Source of the DNA: Verrucomicrobiota bacterium
Lineage (GTDB): Bacteria; Verrucomicrobiota; Verrucomicrobiia; Verrucomicrobiales; DEV007
DNA: 7,074 bases
Direction of reading: 5' to 3'
Assembly: GCA_013152075.1 (NCBI GenBank)
Contig: JAADHD010000217.1
Span: forward strand, 1 to 7,074
This document shows positions 1 through 5,904 of this stretch, one piece after another (the stretch's first letter is position 1; every line of letters begins with the position of its first letter). The notes beneath the pieces were generated by a model that ran no database searches, was not told where the DNA came from, and saw nothing but the letters and a program-made list of their open reading frames with translations. The position numbers were made by a program, and so were the translations under genes.

Positions 1-1013
1 TGCCCTGACAGCTCGGATACCAGAATCCGCTGCCGGTTGCCTACTGTCTTTGGTTCGATATGCTCAAAACTTCTGGCCACTTTCTGCACCGCATTCACGT
101 GCATCCCTCCTTTGTGAGCGAATGCCGTTTCGCCCACATAAGGTGCGCGTGGGTGGTGCGGGTGATTAGCCAGATCATTCACAAAACGTGAGACCTCCGT
201 TAGGCGTGACAGATCGACTCCCAGTTCAATGCCAAGCTTTAATTTCAAATTGGGAATCGCCGACGTCAGATTGCAATTCCCTATCCGCTCGCCAAAGCCG
301 TTCACCGTTCCCTGCACCTGAGCCGCGCCGCCCGCTACTCCCGCTAAAGCATTGGCCACCCCTACGCCACAATCGTCATGCGGATGGATACCGACCGGCA
401 TCTGTAACTTCTCCAAAACGACACGCGTGATTTCCTCAACTTCCGCCGGCATCGTTCCTCCATTGGTATCACACAACACCACCATATCAGCACCACCTTC
501 TTTGGCTGCCTGCAAGGTAGCCAGCGCATGCTCGGCATCGTCCTTATAACCATCAAAAAAATGCTCGGCGTCATAGATTACTTCGCGATCATGCTTCTTC
601 AAATACGACGCGGTATCGCGGATCATTGCCTGATTTTCCTCAACCGTAGTTCCAAGAATCTCAAGCACATGCAACTTCCAGCTCTTGCCAAAATAAGTCA
701 CCACCGGAGCCTCGGATTTGATCAGCAGTGCCACTTGCGGATCCTCTTCAACCGCAACCCCTTTACGTCTCGTGCTACCAAAAGCCGCTATCTTTGCATT
801 CTGCCAATCATGCTCTCTAGCTTGCTGGAAAAACTCAACATCCTTTGGGTTCGAGCCAGGCCAACCGCCTTCGATGTAATCCACTCCAAACTCATCAAGC
901 TTTTTCGCAATGCGAAGCTTGTCCAGTGAACTGAACGACACGCCTTCTCCCTGCGTTCCGTCACGCAGGGTGGTGTCATAGATACTTACTTTTTCTGGTT
1001 TTGACTCACTCAT
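1..1013 (-). CDS. cimA: (R)-citramalate synthase, N-terminal 337 residues (partial)
   Basis: Condenses pyruvate with acetyl-CoA to (R)-citramalate, the entry to the threonine-independent isoleucine route; a cytosolic enzyme of the DRE-TIM/alpha-isopropylmalate synthase family. The reading frame is open from the ATG at 1013 to the left edge with no stop. Visible landmarks: the catalytic DTTLRDG near residues 13-19 (Arg17 and metal ligand Asp18), the metal-binding His pair in HPHDD at 210-214, NGFGERIGNCN at 238-248 with ligand Asn246, and the post-barrel HKGGMH at 300-305, followed by VGNRQRILVSELSG. The YDTTLRDG start, GERxGN block and VSELSG run match the long citramalate synthase subgroup (about 520-540 residues) better than LeuA or homocitrate synthase. 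The C-terminal regulatory domain (about 190 residues) lies outside the window. No Shine-Dalgarno precedes the ATG. Homocitrate synthase or another isopropylmalate-synthase-like enzyme is the less likely alternative. Confidence 0.93.
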   Translation of the reverse strand, partial: MSESKPEKVSIYDTTLRDGTQGEGVSFSSLDKLRIAKKLDEFGVDYIEGGWPGSNPKDVEFFQQAREHDWQNAKIAAFGSTRRKGVAVEEDPQVALLIKSEAPVVTYFGKSWKLHVLEILGTTVEENQAMIRDTASYLKKHDREVIYDAEHFFDGYKDDAEHALATLQAAKEGGADMVVLCDTNGGTMPAEVEEITRVVLEKLQMPVGIHPHDDCGVGVANALAGVAGGAAQVQGTVNGFGERIGNCNLTSAIPNLKLKLGIELGVDLSRLTEVSRFVNDLANHPHHPRAPYVGETAFAHKGGMHVNAVQKVARSFEHIEPKTVGNRQRILVSELSG

Positions 1014-1044
1014 AACAATAGCGATTATTTCGCCAGTAAGGACG

Positions 1045-1074
1045 ATTCGAGCCGAGAAATTCACATGCGGTCAA
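1045..1074 (-). promoter_or_regulatory. weak candidate sigma70 promoter for cimA
   Basis: On the minus strand a TTGACC box (1069-1074) lies 18 bases before TCGAAT (1045-1050), 31 bases upstream of the cimA ATG. The -35 box matches the consensus at 5 of 6 positions, but the -10 box only at 4 of 6. The position would give a leader of about 25 bases. This is a motif match only; a start further upstream, within or before the hairpins at 1099-1250, is equally possible. Confidence 0.22.
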
Positions 1075-1093
1075 ACAATGACCTATCGGTTCG

Positions 1094-1183
1094 CTACCAT
1101 CCAAACTGACTTAGTTTTGGATAATAGCGATGAGGATCGATTTGATAATAATTCGTTCCGACATCTGCATGGGATTTCATCAT
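1094..1183 (-). CDS. candidate 29-residue small ORF upstream of cimA
   Basis: A short minus-strand frame starts with two consecutive ATG codons (1183-1178) and ends in TAG at 1094-1096, 80 bases before the cimA ATG. The peptide is polar and aromatic, with the C-terminal part YYQIDPHRYYPKLSQFGW containing four Tyr, one Phe and one Trp. It has no signal peptide or membrane helix. It is not rich in Ile, Leu or Val, so it does not look like a branched-chain attenuator leader. Both ATG codons sit inside the 3' arm of the perfect 8-bp hairpin at 1175-1199, so folding of the RNA could mask the start. No Shine-Dalgarno is seen. I do not recognise the peptide; the non-random-looking composition is the only coding evidence, and a chance frame is quite possible. 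Confidence 0.25.
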   Translation of the reverse strand: MMKSHADVGTNYYQIDPHRYYPKLSQFGW

Positions 1184-1199
1184 AGCTCGTCTGATGAAA
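1175..1199. repeat. perfect 8-bp inverted repeat
   Basis: The arms TTTCATCA (1175-1182) and TGATGAAA (1192-1199) flank a nine-base loop. Read on the minus strand, the 3' arm contains the double ATG of the 29-residue frame. The structure could act at RNA level (start masking) or as a DNA operator; the sequence does not decide between these. Confidence 0.45.
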
Positions 1200-1217
1200 A
1201 GTGCCAGTGCTTTTTTA

Positions 1218-1250
1218 GAGGCTCGGCAGAAACCACCTGGAATGAGCCTC
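1218..1250. repeat. 7-bp inverted repeat with 19-base loop
   Basis: GAGGCTC at 1218-1224 pairs with GAGCCTC at 1244-1250. A run of six T precedes the stem on the plus strand, which places it as an A-run after the stem on the minus strand, so it is not a standard rho-independent terminator in either direction. It lies between the two candidate small ORFs. Confidence 0.4.
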
Positions 1251-1277
1251 CCAGATGCTATCAGCTAATGCCAAACC

Positions 1278-1376
1278 TTACCCCTTCAGCAGGTACGAAA
1301 ACAATACTACGCCAAGCAGTAACATGCCAATGGCTATCCCTATTCCTAATGCGATCATCATAACGCCAATACCCAT
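1278..1376 (-). CDS. candidate 32-residue single-helix membrane miniprotein
   Basis: The minus-strand frame runs from ATG at 1376 to TAA at 1278. Nearly the whole peptide is one hydrophobic segment (about residues 3-29) containing GIGIAIGMLLLG at residues 11-22, a glycine spacing that resembles helix-helix packing motifs, and ending in SYLLKG with a single Lys. An AGGGG lies only three bases before the ATG, too close for a normal Shine-Dalgarno; a second start at Met6-Met7 is possible. An in-frame TAA sits 15 codons upstream of the ATG, so this is not the tail of a larger gene. It follows the CCxKC protein gene on the same strand after 66 bases. Type I toxins, small membrane regulators and PMP3-like peptides share this general form, but none is recognised here. 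The function is unknown and expression is unproven. Confidence 0.45.
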   Translation of the reverse strand: MGIGVMMIALGIGIAIGMLLLGVVLFSYLLKG

Positions 1377-1404
1377 AATCCCCTGAATGGAAAAATCCAG
1401 CAGG

Positions 1405-1433
1405 AAAAATGAAATTTATGGGAGCAGTTCCCA
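1405..1433 (-). terminator. candidate intrinsic terminator after the CCxKC protein gene
   Basis: Ten bases after the stop at 1443, the minus strand reads TGGGA, ACTGC, TCCCA (a 5-bp stem extendable by a G-U pair), followed by the T-rich TAAATTTCATTTTT. The stem is short and the T tract is interrupted, so termination may be partial; the membrane miniprotein frame begins 29 bases further on. Confidence 0.4.
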
Positions 1434-1442
1434 CCCGACTGA

Positions 1443-2198
1443 TTACTTGCGGGGCTCCATGATTCTAACAGCGCTCAGGCCAACGTCACCCAAAGCTTTA
1501 GTAATATCGGCAATTGTTACTTTACCTGTGACCTTAAAACTGGATTTGCCTTTTTCCAAAGTATGCTCATCAAGGCCTTTGACGGTTTTAAGCGCCTTTT
1601 TTAGCGCCTTATCGCATTTGCCACAGCAATTATGAATTCCGGACACCTCCACCTCCGGCACTTCTTTTTTACTCCCTCCGAGTTTTTTCATCTTCAGTTT
1701 CGCGTGGTCCGTGCTGCCATAAAACCCGGCTTCATGAATCTTAAACAGCGCATCTTCCACCGCCTGCCCAGAATCCCCAATTAAAGTCACCGTCCCAGCT
1801 CCCTTGTCAAAAGACAGCTTGATATCGTCATAACGCTCGACCGATGCCTCCATCTTCTTCTGACATTTGGAACAACAAAGATGAGCTCCACTCAAAACTA
1901 CTGATGTAGGTCCTTTCGGCATCACTTTGGGATCGCCCTTCAGTCCATCTGCCGAAGCTCCTCCCTTCTTTCCCTGCTCAGCGATAAAGTCCTGATCCTC
2001 CTTACTGAAGACACTGACAGCAAGAGTCATATCCTTGCCTTTCATATTGATAGTGACTTTGTCCCCTTCAACTTTGACAAATTCAGCTTCAATTTTCTTT
2101 TTATCCGCAGCCCTCGTCCAGGTTCGCGCCTCGGCATTCATTGCAAATACAAGAACACTGGCGACCGTCGTCAAAATTAGCAAAGCGGAGGTTTTCAT
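1443..2198 (-). CDS. secreted protein with SHD1-like domain and two CCxKC heavy-metal-associated-like domains
   Basis: 251 residues. Residues 1-24 form a signal peptide (Lys2, hydrophobic core, cleavage after AEA at 22-24), so the mature protein acts outside the cytoplasmic membrane. Residues 25-74 (RTWT..., then EAEFVKVEGDKVTI and SKEDQDFI) resemble the SHD1 domain common in secreted proteins of Planctomycetes and Verrucomicrobia. Two copies of an HMA-like fold follow, about 97-172 and 180-249, each opening with G-x-H-x-C-C-x-K-C (Cys108, 109, 112 and Cys191, 192, 195, with His106 and His189). Classical HMA domains have CxxC; here an extra Cys and a nearby His are kept in both copies. A Lys/Gly-rich linker (about 75-97) joins SHD1 to the first copy. 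Binding of copper, zinc or another soft metal is inferred, not shown. No transporter or metal-sensor gene is next to it. It is transcribed divergently from hflK. Confidence 0.85.
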   Translation of the reverse strand: MKTSALLILTTVASVLVFAMNAEARTWTRAADKKKIEAEFVKVEGDKVTINMKGKDMTLAVSVFSKEDQDFIAEQGKKGGASADGLKGDPKVMPKGPTSVVLSGAHLCCSKCQKKMEASVERYDDIKLSFDKGAGTVTLIGDSGQAVEDALFKIHEAGFYGSTDHAKLKMKKLGGSKKEVPEVEVSGIHNCCGKCDKALKKALKTVKGLDEHTLEKGKSSFKVTGKVTIADITKALGDVGLSAVRIMEPRK

Positions 2199-2207
2199 AA
2201 TGCTGAT

Positions 2208-2236
2208 ATTAAAATACCGCTTTCAAACAGGGTCAA
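2208..2236 (-). promoter_or_regulatory. sigma70-type promoter for the CCxKC protein gene
   Basis: On the minus strand TTGACC (2231-2236) and TTTAAT (2208-2213) are separated by exactly 17 bases. Each box matches the consensus well (5 of 6 and 4 of 6). Only nine bases lie between the -10 box and the ATG at 2198, so a normal initiation distance would give a leader of roughly three bases or none. This agrees with the absence of a Shine-Dalgarno. Confidence 0.5.
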
Positions 2237-2334
2237 TGAATTTTCTCAGAGATTGAGGAATTCCCTCTTCTCATCGATGATTCACAGAATCCGCTATTGC
2301 AAGCCGATGAGAATGGCGGCATCCTGCCCGCAAT

Positions 2335-3357
2335 ATGAGCAATAATTCTCCTCAAAAAATAGATTTTGATCTCAAACTGCCAAATTTTGATCCGCAAACT
2401 CTATGGCTCCCTGCGCTATTGATTCCTCTGGTCATTGTTGCCATTGGGCTCTTCACTGCCTTCTACACCGTGCAGGCCGAAGAAGCAGGCATCGTCACAC
2501 GCTTCGGCAAACTACACACCATCACCACTCCCGGACTTCACGGCAAACTCCCTTTTGGTATCGATAAGGTTCAACATGTGCCCGTCCTGCGCCAGATGAA
2601 GCAGGAATTCGGCTTCGGCACCAGCGGCGCTACCAATTCCAGACAATACTCGGGTAGCCGGGAAGAGCAGAACAACGAAAAGCACATGGTCACCGGTGAT
2701 CTCAATGCAGCTCTAGTTGAGTGGGTGATCCAATACCGAATCGCAGATCCCGAAAAATACCTTTTCCAAGTCCGTGATGCCGATGAAATTCTCAGACACG
2801 CTTCGGAGGCCATCATGCGCGAAGTTGTTGGGGATCGCACCGTAGACGAAGTCATCACCATCGGTCGTCAGGAAATCGAAGCCCAGTCTCTGATTAAACT
2901 CCAGGCCCTCGTGGATAAATATTCCATGGGCCTGCAGATCGATCAGGTGCAATTAAAAAATGTCGACCCACCGGAGCCGGTGCAAGCTTCGTTCAATGAA
3001 GTCAATAACGCCCAGCAGGAACGTGAAAATTTAATCAACATCGCCAACGGCCAATACAATCGGGAAGTCCCCAAAGCGCGGGGCGAAGCGGAACGTAAAG
3101 TGAGTGAAGCGGAAGGTTACGCCACAGAAAGAATCAACGAAGCCGAAGGTGATGCTGCCAAATTCACCGCCCGCTACATCGAATACAAAAAGGCTCCTGA
3201 CATCACCGAAAAACGTCTCTATCTCGAAACCATGAATGTGGTGATTCCTCAACTCGGCCGAAAAATCATCATCGACAGCGAGGCCAAACAAATTCTACCG
3301 CTATTGCAATTGACGCCAGGTGCCACCCCCGTATCACGCCCACCAGTCACTCGCTAG
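2335..3357 (+). CDS. hflK: HflK, membrane prohibitin-like protein (FtsH regulator subunit)
   Basis: 340 residues. HflK pairs with HflC in a large membrane assembly that encloses and modulates FtsH protease in E. coli. The sequence shows a short cytoplasmic N-terminus, one membrane anchor (about 24-44), then a Band 7/SPFH domain beginning VQAEEAGIVTRFGK (46-59) with TPGLHGKLPF at 65-74. Family marks follow: LVEWVIQYRIADPEKYLF (127-144), GDRTVDEV (166-173), VQLKNVDPPEPVQASFNEV (205-223), and the coiled-coil part rich in ARGEAER, SEAEGYA and NEAEGDAA (248-275), ending with KRLYLETM (293-300). The Gly/Pro-rich N-terminal extension and length of E. coli HflK (about 419 residues) are absent. The start has no Shine-Dalgarno. 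hflC follows 25 bases later, as expected for an operon; ftsH is not in the window. Confidence 0.93.
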   Translation: MSNNSPQKIDFDLKLPNFDPQTLWLPALLIPLVIVAIGLFTAFYTVQAEEAGIVTRFGKLHTITTPGLHGKLPFGIDKVQHVPVLRQMKQEFGFGTSGATNSRQYSGSREEQNNEKHMVTGDLNAALVEWVIQYRIADPEKYLFQVRDADEILRHASEAIMREVVGDRTVDEVITIGRQEIEAQSLIKLQALVDKYSMGLQIDQVQLKNVDPPEPVQASFNEVNNAQQERENLINIANGQYNREVPKARGEAERKVSEAEGYATERINEAEGDAAKFTARYIEYKKAPDITEKRLYLETMNVVIPQLGRKIIIDSEAKQILPLLQLTPGATPVSRPPVTR

Positions 3358-3382
3358 GCACAACCAAAACATTAATATTACC

Positions 3383-4354
3383 ATGAACAAATTCCGCCTA
3401 ACTTCCTGCTTCGCTATTGTCCTATTCTTAATAGTGGCAATCGTTCTGTCTCTTTCCTGTTATACGGTCGACATGACCGAGCAGGTCATCATTACTCGTT
3501 TCGGCAAACCGATCGGTGAGACCATCGATACCGCCGGATTAAGATTCAAAGTTCCTTTCATCGACGAGGTGAATCGTTTTGAAAAACGCATCATGGCTTG
3601 GGATGGCCAGGCCAATGAAATGCCAACCAAAGACAAAACCTATATTCTGGTAGACACCTATGCCCGCTGGAAAATCGTCGACGCACGCGCTTTTTTCGAA
3701 AACCTAAGGGATGAACGACGGGCGTTATCCCGGCTTGATGATATTCTCGGTAGCGAAACCCGTAATACAATTGCCCGCCACAAGCTGATCGAAGTTATTC
3801 GTACGACCAAAGACCGCGAACCCGAACGTCCCGAGGGCCTAAGTTCCGGATTGTCCGGCAACGTCGCTGTGTTGCCCCCCATTACCAAAGGACGGGTAGT
3901 GCTCGAAAAAGAAATCCTGGAACGCAGTAAAGGAAAGGTCAAAAAATTTGGGATCGAATTGCTCGACCTGAGATTCAAACGCATCAACTACAACGAAACC
4001 GTGCGCCGACGCATCTACGAACGCATGATCAGTGAACGCGCCCAGATCGCTGAACTCTTTCGCTCGGAGGGAGCGGGTGAAGCCGCCAAAATTCTCGGCA
4101 ACATGGAAAAAGAACTGAAAAGCATCAGTTCCTCTGCCTACAAGAAAATCCAAATCACCAAAGGTGACGCCGACGCCAAAGCGATCAAAATTTATGCCGA
4201 AGCTTATGATCAGGATGCCGCATCCAAAAGCTTTTACGAATTCACTCGCACCATGGAAACTTTCGAAAATACGCTCGGCAATGATACCATGCTGATCCTG
4301 AGTACCAATTCCGATCTTTTCAAATATCTGAAAGGCTTGGATTCAGATGAGTGA
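3383..4354 (+). CDS. hflC: HflC, membrane prohibitin-like protein (partner of HflK)
   Basis: 323 residues from the ATG at 3383. This start was chosen over an upstream ATG at 3320, because the upstream one lies inside hflK, adds 21 polar residues before the membrane anchor and has no support. Residues 7-27 form the anchor, followed by TVDMTEQVIITRFGKPIGE (28-46), typical of the SPFH domain. LRFKVPFIDEVNRFEKRI (53-70), FGIELLDLRFKRINYNETV (189-207) and ISERAQIAELFRSEGAGEA (216-234) match HflC, and the C-terminal part has KGDADAKAIKIYAEAYDQD (260-278) and the SFYEFTRTMETFENTL block. The length is close to E. coli HflC (334). The 25-base spacing after hflK implies co-transcription and co-assembly. 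No Shine-Dalgarno is seen upstream of ATG. Confidence 0.93.
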   Translation: MNKFRLTSCFAIVLFLIVAIVLSLSCYTVDMTEQVIITRFGKPIGETIDTAGLRFKVPFIDEVNRFEKRIMAWDGQANEMPTKDKTYILVDTYARWKIVDARAFFENLRDERRALSRLDDILGSETRNTIARHKLIEVIRTTKDREPERPEGLSSGLSGNVAVLPPITKGRVVLEKEILERSKGKVKKFGIELLDLRFKRINYNETVRRRIYERMISERAQIAELFRSEGAGEAAKILGNMEKELKSISSSAYKKIQITKGDADAKAIKIYAEAYDQDAASKSFYEFTRTMETFENTLGNDTMLILSTNSDLFKYLKGLDSDE

Positions 4355-4416
4355 TTTCCAACGCAATAAGAAGACGTAGGATAGCAATACCAACGATATA
4401 AGAACCCATTTCCACC

Positions 4417-5787
4417 ATGTCCTCACCTGTCCGCACACGCTTTGCTCCTTCGCCCACCGGCCATCTTCATGTCGGCAGCGCCCGCACGGCGCTATACAAC
4501 TATCTGCACGCTCGCCATACCGGCGGCACTTTTGTGCTGCGGGTAGAGGACACGGACGCGGCCCGTAACACCGAAGCTTCCCGCGACGCGATTTTTTCCG
4601 GACTGGAATGGCTGGGCATGGATTGGGATGAAGGTCCGAAAGCCGGGGGTGATTTTGGACCCTATTTTCAAAGTGAACGCAACGAAATTTACGGTCGCTA
4701 TCTCGCCCAACTTGAATCATCAGGGCACGTCTATGAAGACGATGACGGAGCGGTCCGTTTCCGTATGCCGGATGAAAACGTCACCGTGAATGATCTCATT
4801 TGTGGAACGCAGTCCATCAATTTGAAAGAACAAGGATCCACTCGCTGGGATGCCGAGCTCAAAAAAGACGTTCCCTCCAATCCTGATCTGGTCATACGCC
4901 GGGCGGATGGTTCCTACATTTTTCATTTCGTGAATGTGGTCGACGACATCGACATGAAAATCACTCACGTGATTCGGGGGGAAGATCATCTCTCCAATAC
5001 TCCCAAACATGTCGCGCTCTTTGAAGCTCTGGAAGCTCCCCTGCCAACTTTTGCCCACATTCCACTCAACCTGAATGCGGACGGCTCCAAGATGAGCAAA
5101 CGCGATCAGGGCGCAGCAATCACCGATTACATCGAACAAGGCTTTCTGTCCTCTGCGGTCTGCAACTACATCGCCCTGCTCGGCTGGTCACCGAAAGATG
5201 ATGAGGAAATATTTTCCCCGGAAGAACTGGTGGAACGTTTTGAGCTGGCCGGAATCAATCGCTCGAACTCCCGCTTTGATTTCAAAAAATGCCTGTGGCT
5301 CAATGGCGAACATCTACGCCGACTTGATCCCGAAACTTTGATGGAAAAGTCGAAGCCCTTTCTGATAGATCAAAACATCCCTCTCGATGACTCACGCCTA
5401 CCTGCTGCTCTGCAACTCATTCGCGAGCGAGCGGAAACCTTGAGCGATATCCCAAAAGGCATCGCGCCTATTTTCTCCGACAGCGTGGAAATCGAACAGG
5501 ATGTATTGGGAAAAATTTCCGGCAAGGAAAACATCACCGGCTTGCTGCAGGGTTTGCATGATGCTTTTGCCGCAAGTGAAAACGAATGGACCGCTGACAA
5601 TATCAAACCCTTGATTGTTGCCAGCGCCGAATCTCTCGATGTAAAAATGGGCGCTCTGATGCTGCCCTGCCGCATCGCGTCAACCGGCAAAGCAGGCGGC
5701 CCTGATCTGTTGCCGCTGCTCGAATTGATCGGACGCGAGCGAGTGCTTGACCGCATCACAGTTTTGATGGGAAAGTTAGTAAAATGA
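4417..5787 (+). CDS. gltX: glutamyl-tRNA synthetase, compact form lacking the Cys-rich insert
   Basis: 456 residues; charges tRNA-Glu with glutamate using ATP in the cytosol (class I synthetase). FAPSPTGHLHVGSARTALYN (residues 9-28) contains the HIGH-type signature as HVGS (18-21), and SKMSKR (224-229) is the second ATP-binding signature. LRVEDTDAARN (41-51), HFVNVVDDIDMKITHVIRGE (170-189) and HLSNTPKH (191-198) are further family marks. The C-terminal half carries the helical anticodon-binding domain with MLPCRIASTGKAGGPDLLPLL (415-435). Odd points: after GHVY (103-106), where most GluRS have CFC...YDGxCR over some 40 residues, this protein goes straight to EDDDGAVRF; and about 14-20 extra residues are present around 136-153. 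The HVGS and KMSKR motifs are intact, so it should be active. Whether it also charges tRNA-Gln cannot be read here. It follows hflC by 62 bases, possibly the same transcript. Confidence 0.95.
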   Translation: MSSPVRTRFAPSPTGHLHVGSARTALYNYLHARHTGGTFVLRVEDTDAARNTEASRDAIFSGLEWLGMDWDEGPKAGGDFGPYFQSERNEIYGRYLAQLESSGHVYEDDDGAVRFRMPDENVTVNDLICGTQSINLKEQGSTRWDAELKKDVPSNPDLVIRRADGSYIFHFVNVVDDIDMKITHVIRGEDHLSNTPKHVALFEALEAPLPTFAHIPLNLNADGSKMSKRDQGAAITDYIEQGFLSSAVCNYIALLGWSPKDDEEIFSPEELVERFELAGINRSNSRFDFKKCLWLNGEHLRRLDPETLMEKSKPFLIDQNIPLDDSRLPAALQLIRERAETLSDIPKGIAPIFSDSVEIEQDVLGKISGKENITGLLQGLHDAFAASENEWTADNIKPLIVASAESLDVKMGALMLPCRIASTGKAGGPDLLPLLELIGRERVLDRITVLMGKLVK

Positions 5788-5818
5788 TATCAGTTTGAGA
5801 GAGGCTATCACGCAAGGA

Positions 5819-5869
5819 TCGGCGGTTTCCAAACCGCCGAAATGAGTTTAGGGCACTTGGAAAGTGCCC
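5819..5869. repeat. paired strong hairpins between gltX and aroE (REP-like element)
   Basis: The first hairpin has ten perfect pairs: TCGGCGGTTT (5819-5828), CC, then AAACCGCCGA (5831-5840). Ten bases later a second has eight perfect pairs: GGGCACTT (5851-5858), GGA, then AAGTGCCC (5862-5869). The first is centred on TTTCCAAA, the second on CTTGGAAAG, so both share a TTTCCAA core in opposite orientation, and the apical hexamers TTCCAA and TTGGAA are exact complements. The arrangement resembles an intergenic palindromic repeat pair (BIME-like). It may also end the gltX transcript or stabilise its 3' end, but no U-tract follows either stem. Confidence 0.6.
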
Positions 5870-5904
5870 CTCCTTGAATGGATCTTTCCATGCCACACTA
5901 AAAA

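Larger units (their letters stand above)
1014..1442. other. 429-base region without a large gene: hairpins and two small ORFs
   Basis: This gap separates two genes on the minus strand. It contains three inverted repeats: 1099-1122 (ATCCAAA against TTTGGAT, extendable with one bulge), 1175-1199 (eight perfect pairs, TTTCATCA against TGATGAAA, nine-base loop) and 1218-1250 (GAGGCTC against GAGCCTC, nineteen-base loop). None has a U-tract placed as in a classical terminator. Two short minus-strand frames, listed separately, occupy 1094-1183 and 1278-1376. A plus-strand frame at 1130-1363 crosses the hairpins, has low-complexity-free but unrecognisable translation and is not credited. I see no tRNA, known riboswitch or mobile element here. 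Confidence 0.6.

Noticed and set aside
188..574. Overlapping short frames on both strands (188-430 +, 352-549 +, 362-574 -)
   Set aside because: All are out of frame with cimA, which is open across this whole stretch on the minus strand.
528..929. 133-codon plus-strand frame opposite cimA
   Set aside because: It runs antisense to a strongly conserved enzyme gene, and its translation has no recognisable domain.
1017..1131. Direct repeat AATAGCGAT at 1017-1025 and 1123-1131
   Set aside because: Nine bases, only two copies and unlike flanks; chance is a sufficient explanation.
1130..1363. 77-codon plus-strand frame in the gap upstream of cimA
   Set aside because: It crosses two inverted repeats, overlaps the more convincing membrane miniprotein frame and shows no domain, signal or start signal.
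2246..2280. Possible plus-strand promoter for hflK (TTGAGG, 17 bases, GATGAT)
   Set aside because: Both boxes match only 4 of 6 positions, which is expected by chance in a region of this size.
3320..3382. Upstream ATG giving hflC 21 extra residues
   Set aside because: It lies within hflK and adds a polar stretch before the membrane anchor; the ATG at 3383 fits HflC proteins.
4355..4416. T-box, riboswitch or terminator between hflC and gltX
   Set aside because: Only 62 bases, with no stable stem or T-box sequence visible.
4343..5139. Minus-strand frames opposite gltX (4343-4720, 4492-4710, 4720-5139)
   Set aside because: They are shadows of the gltX reading frame with no family resemblance.
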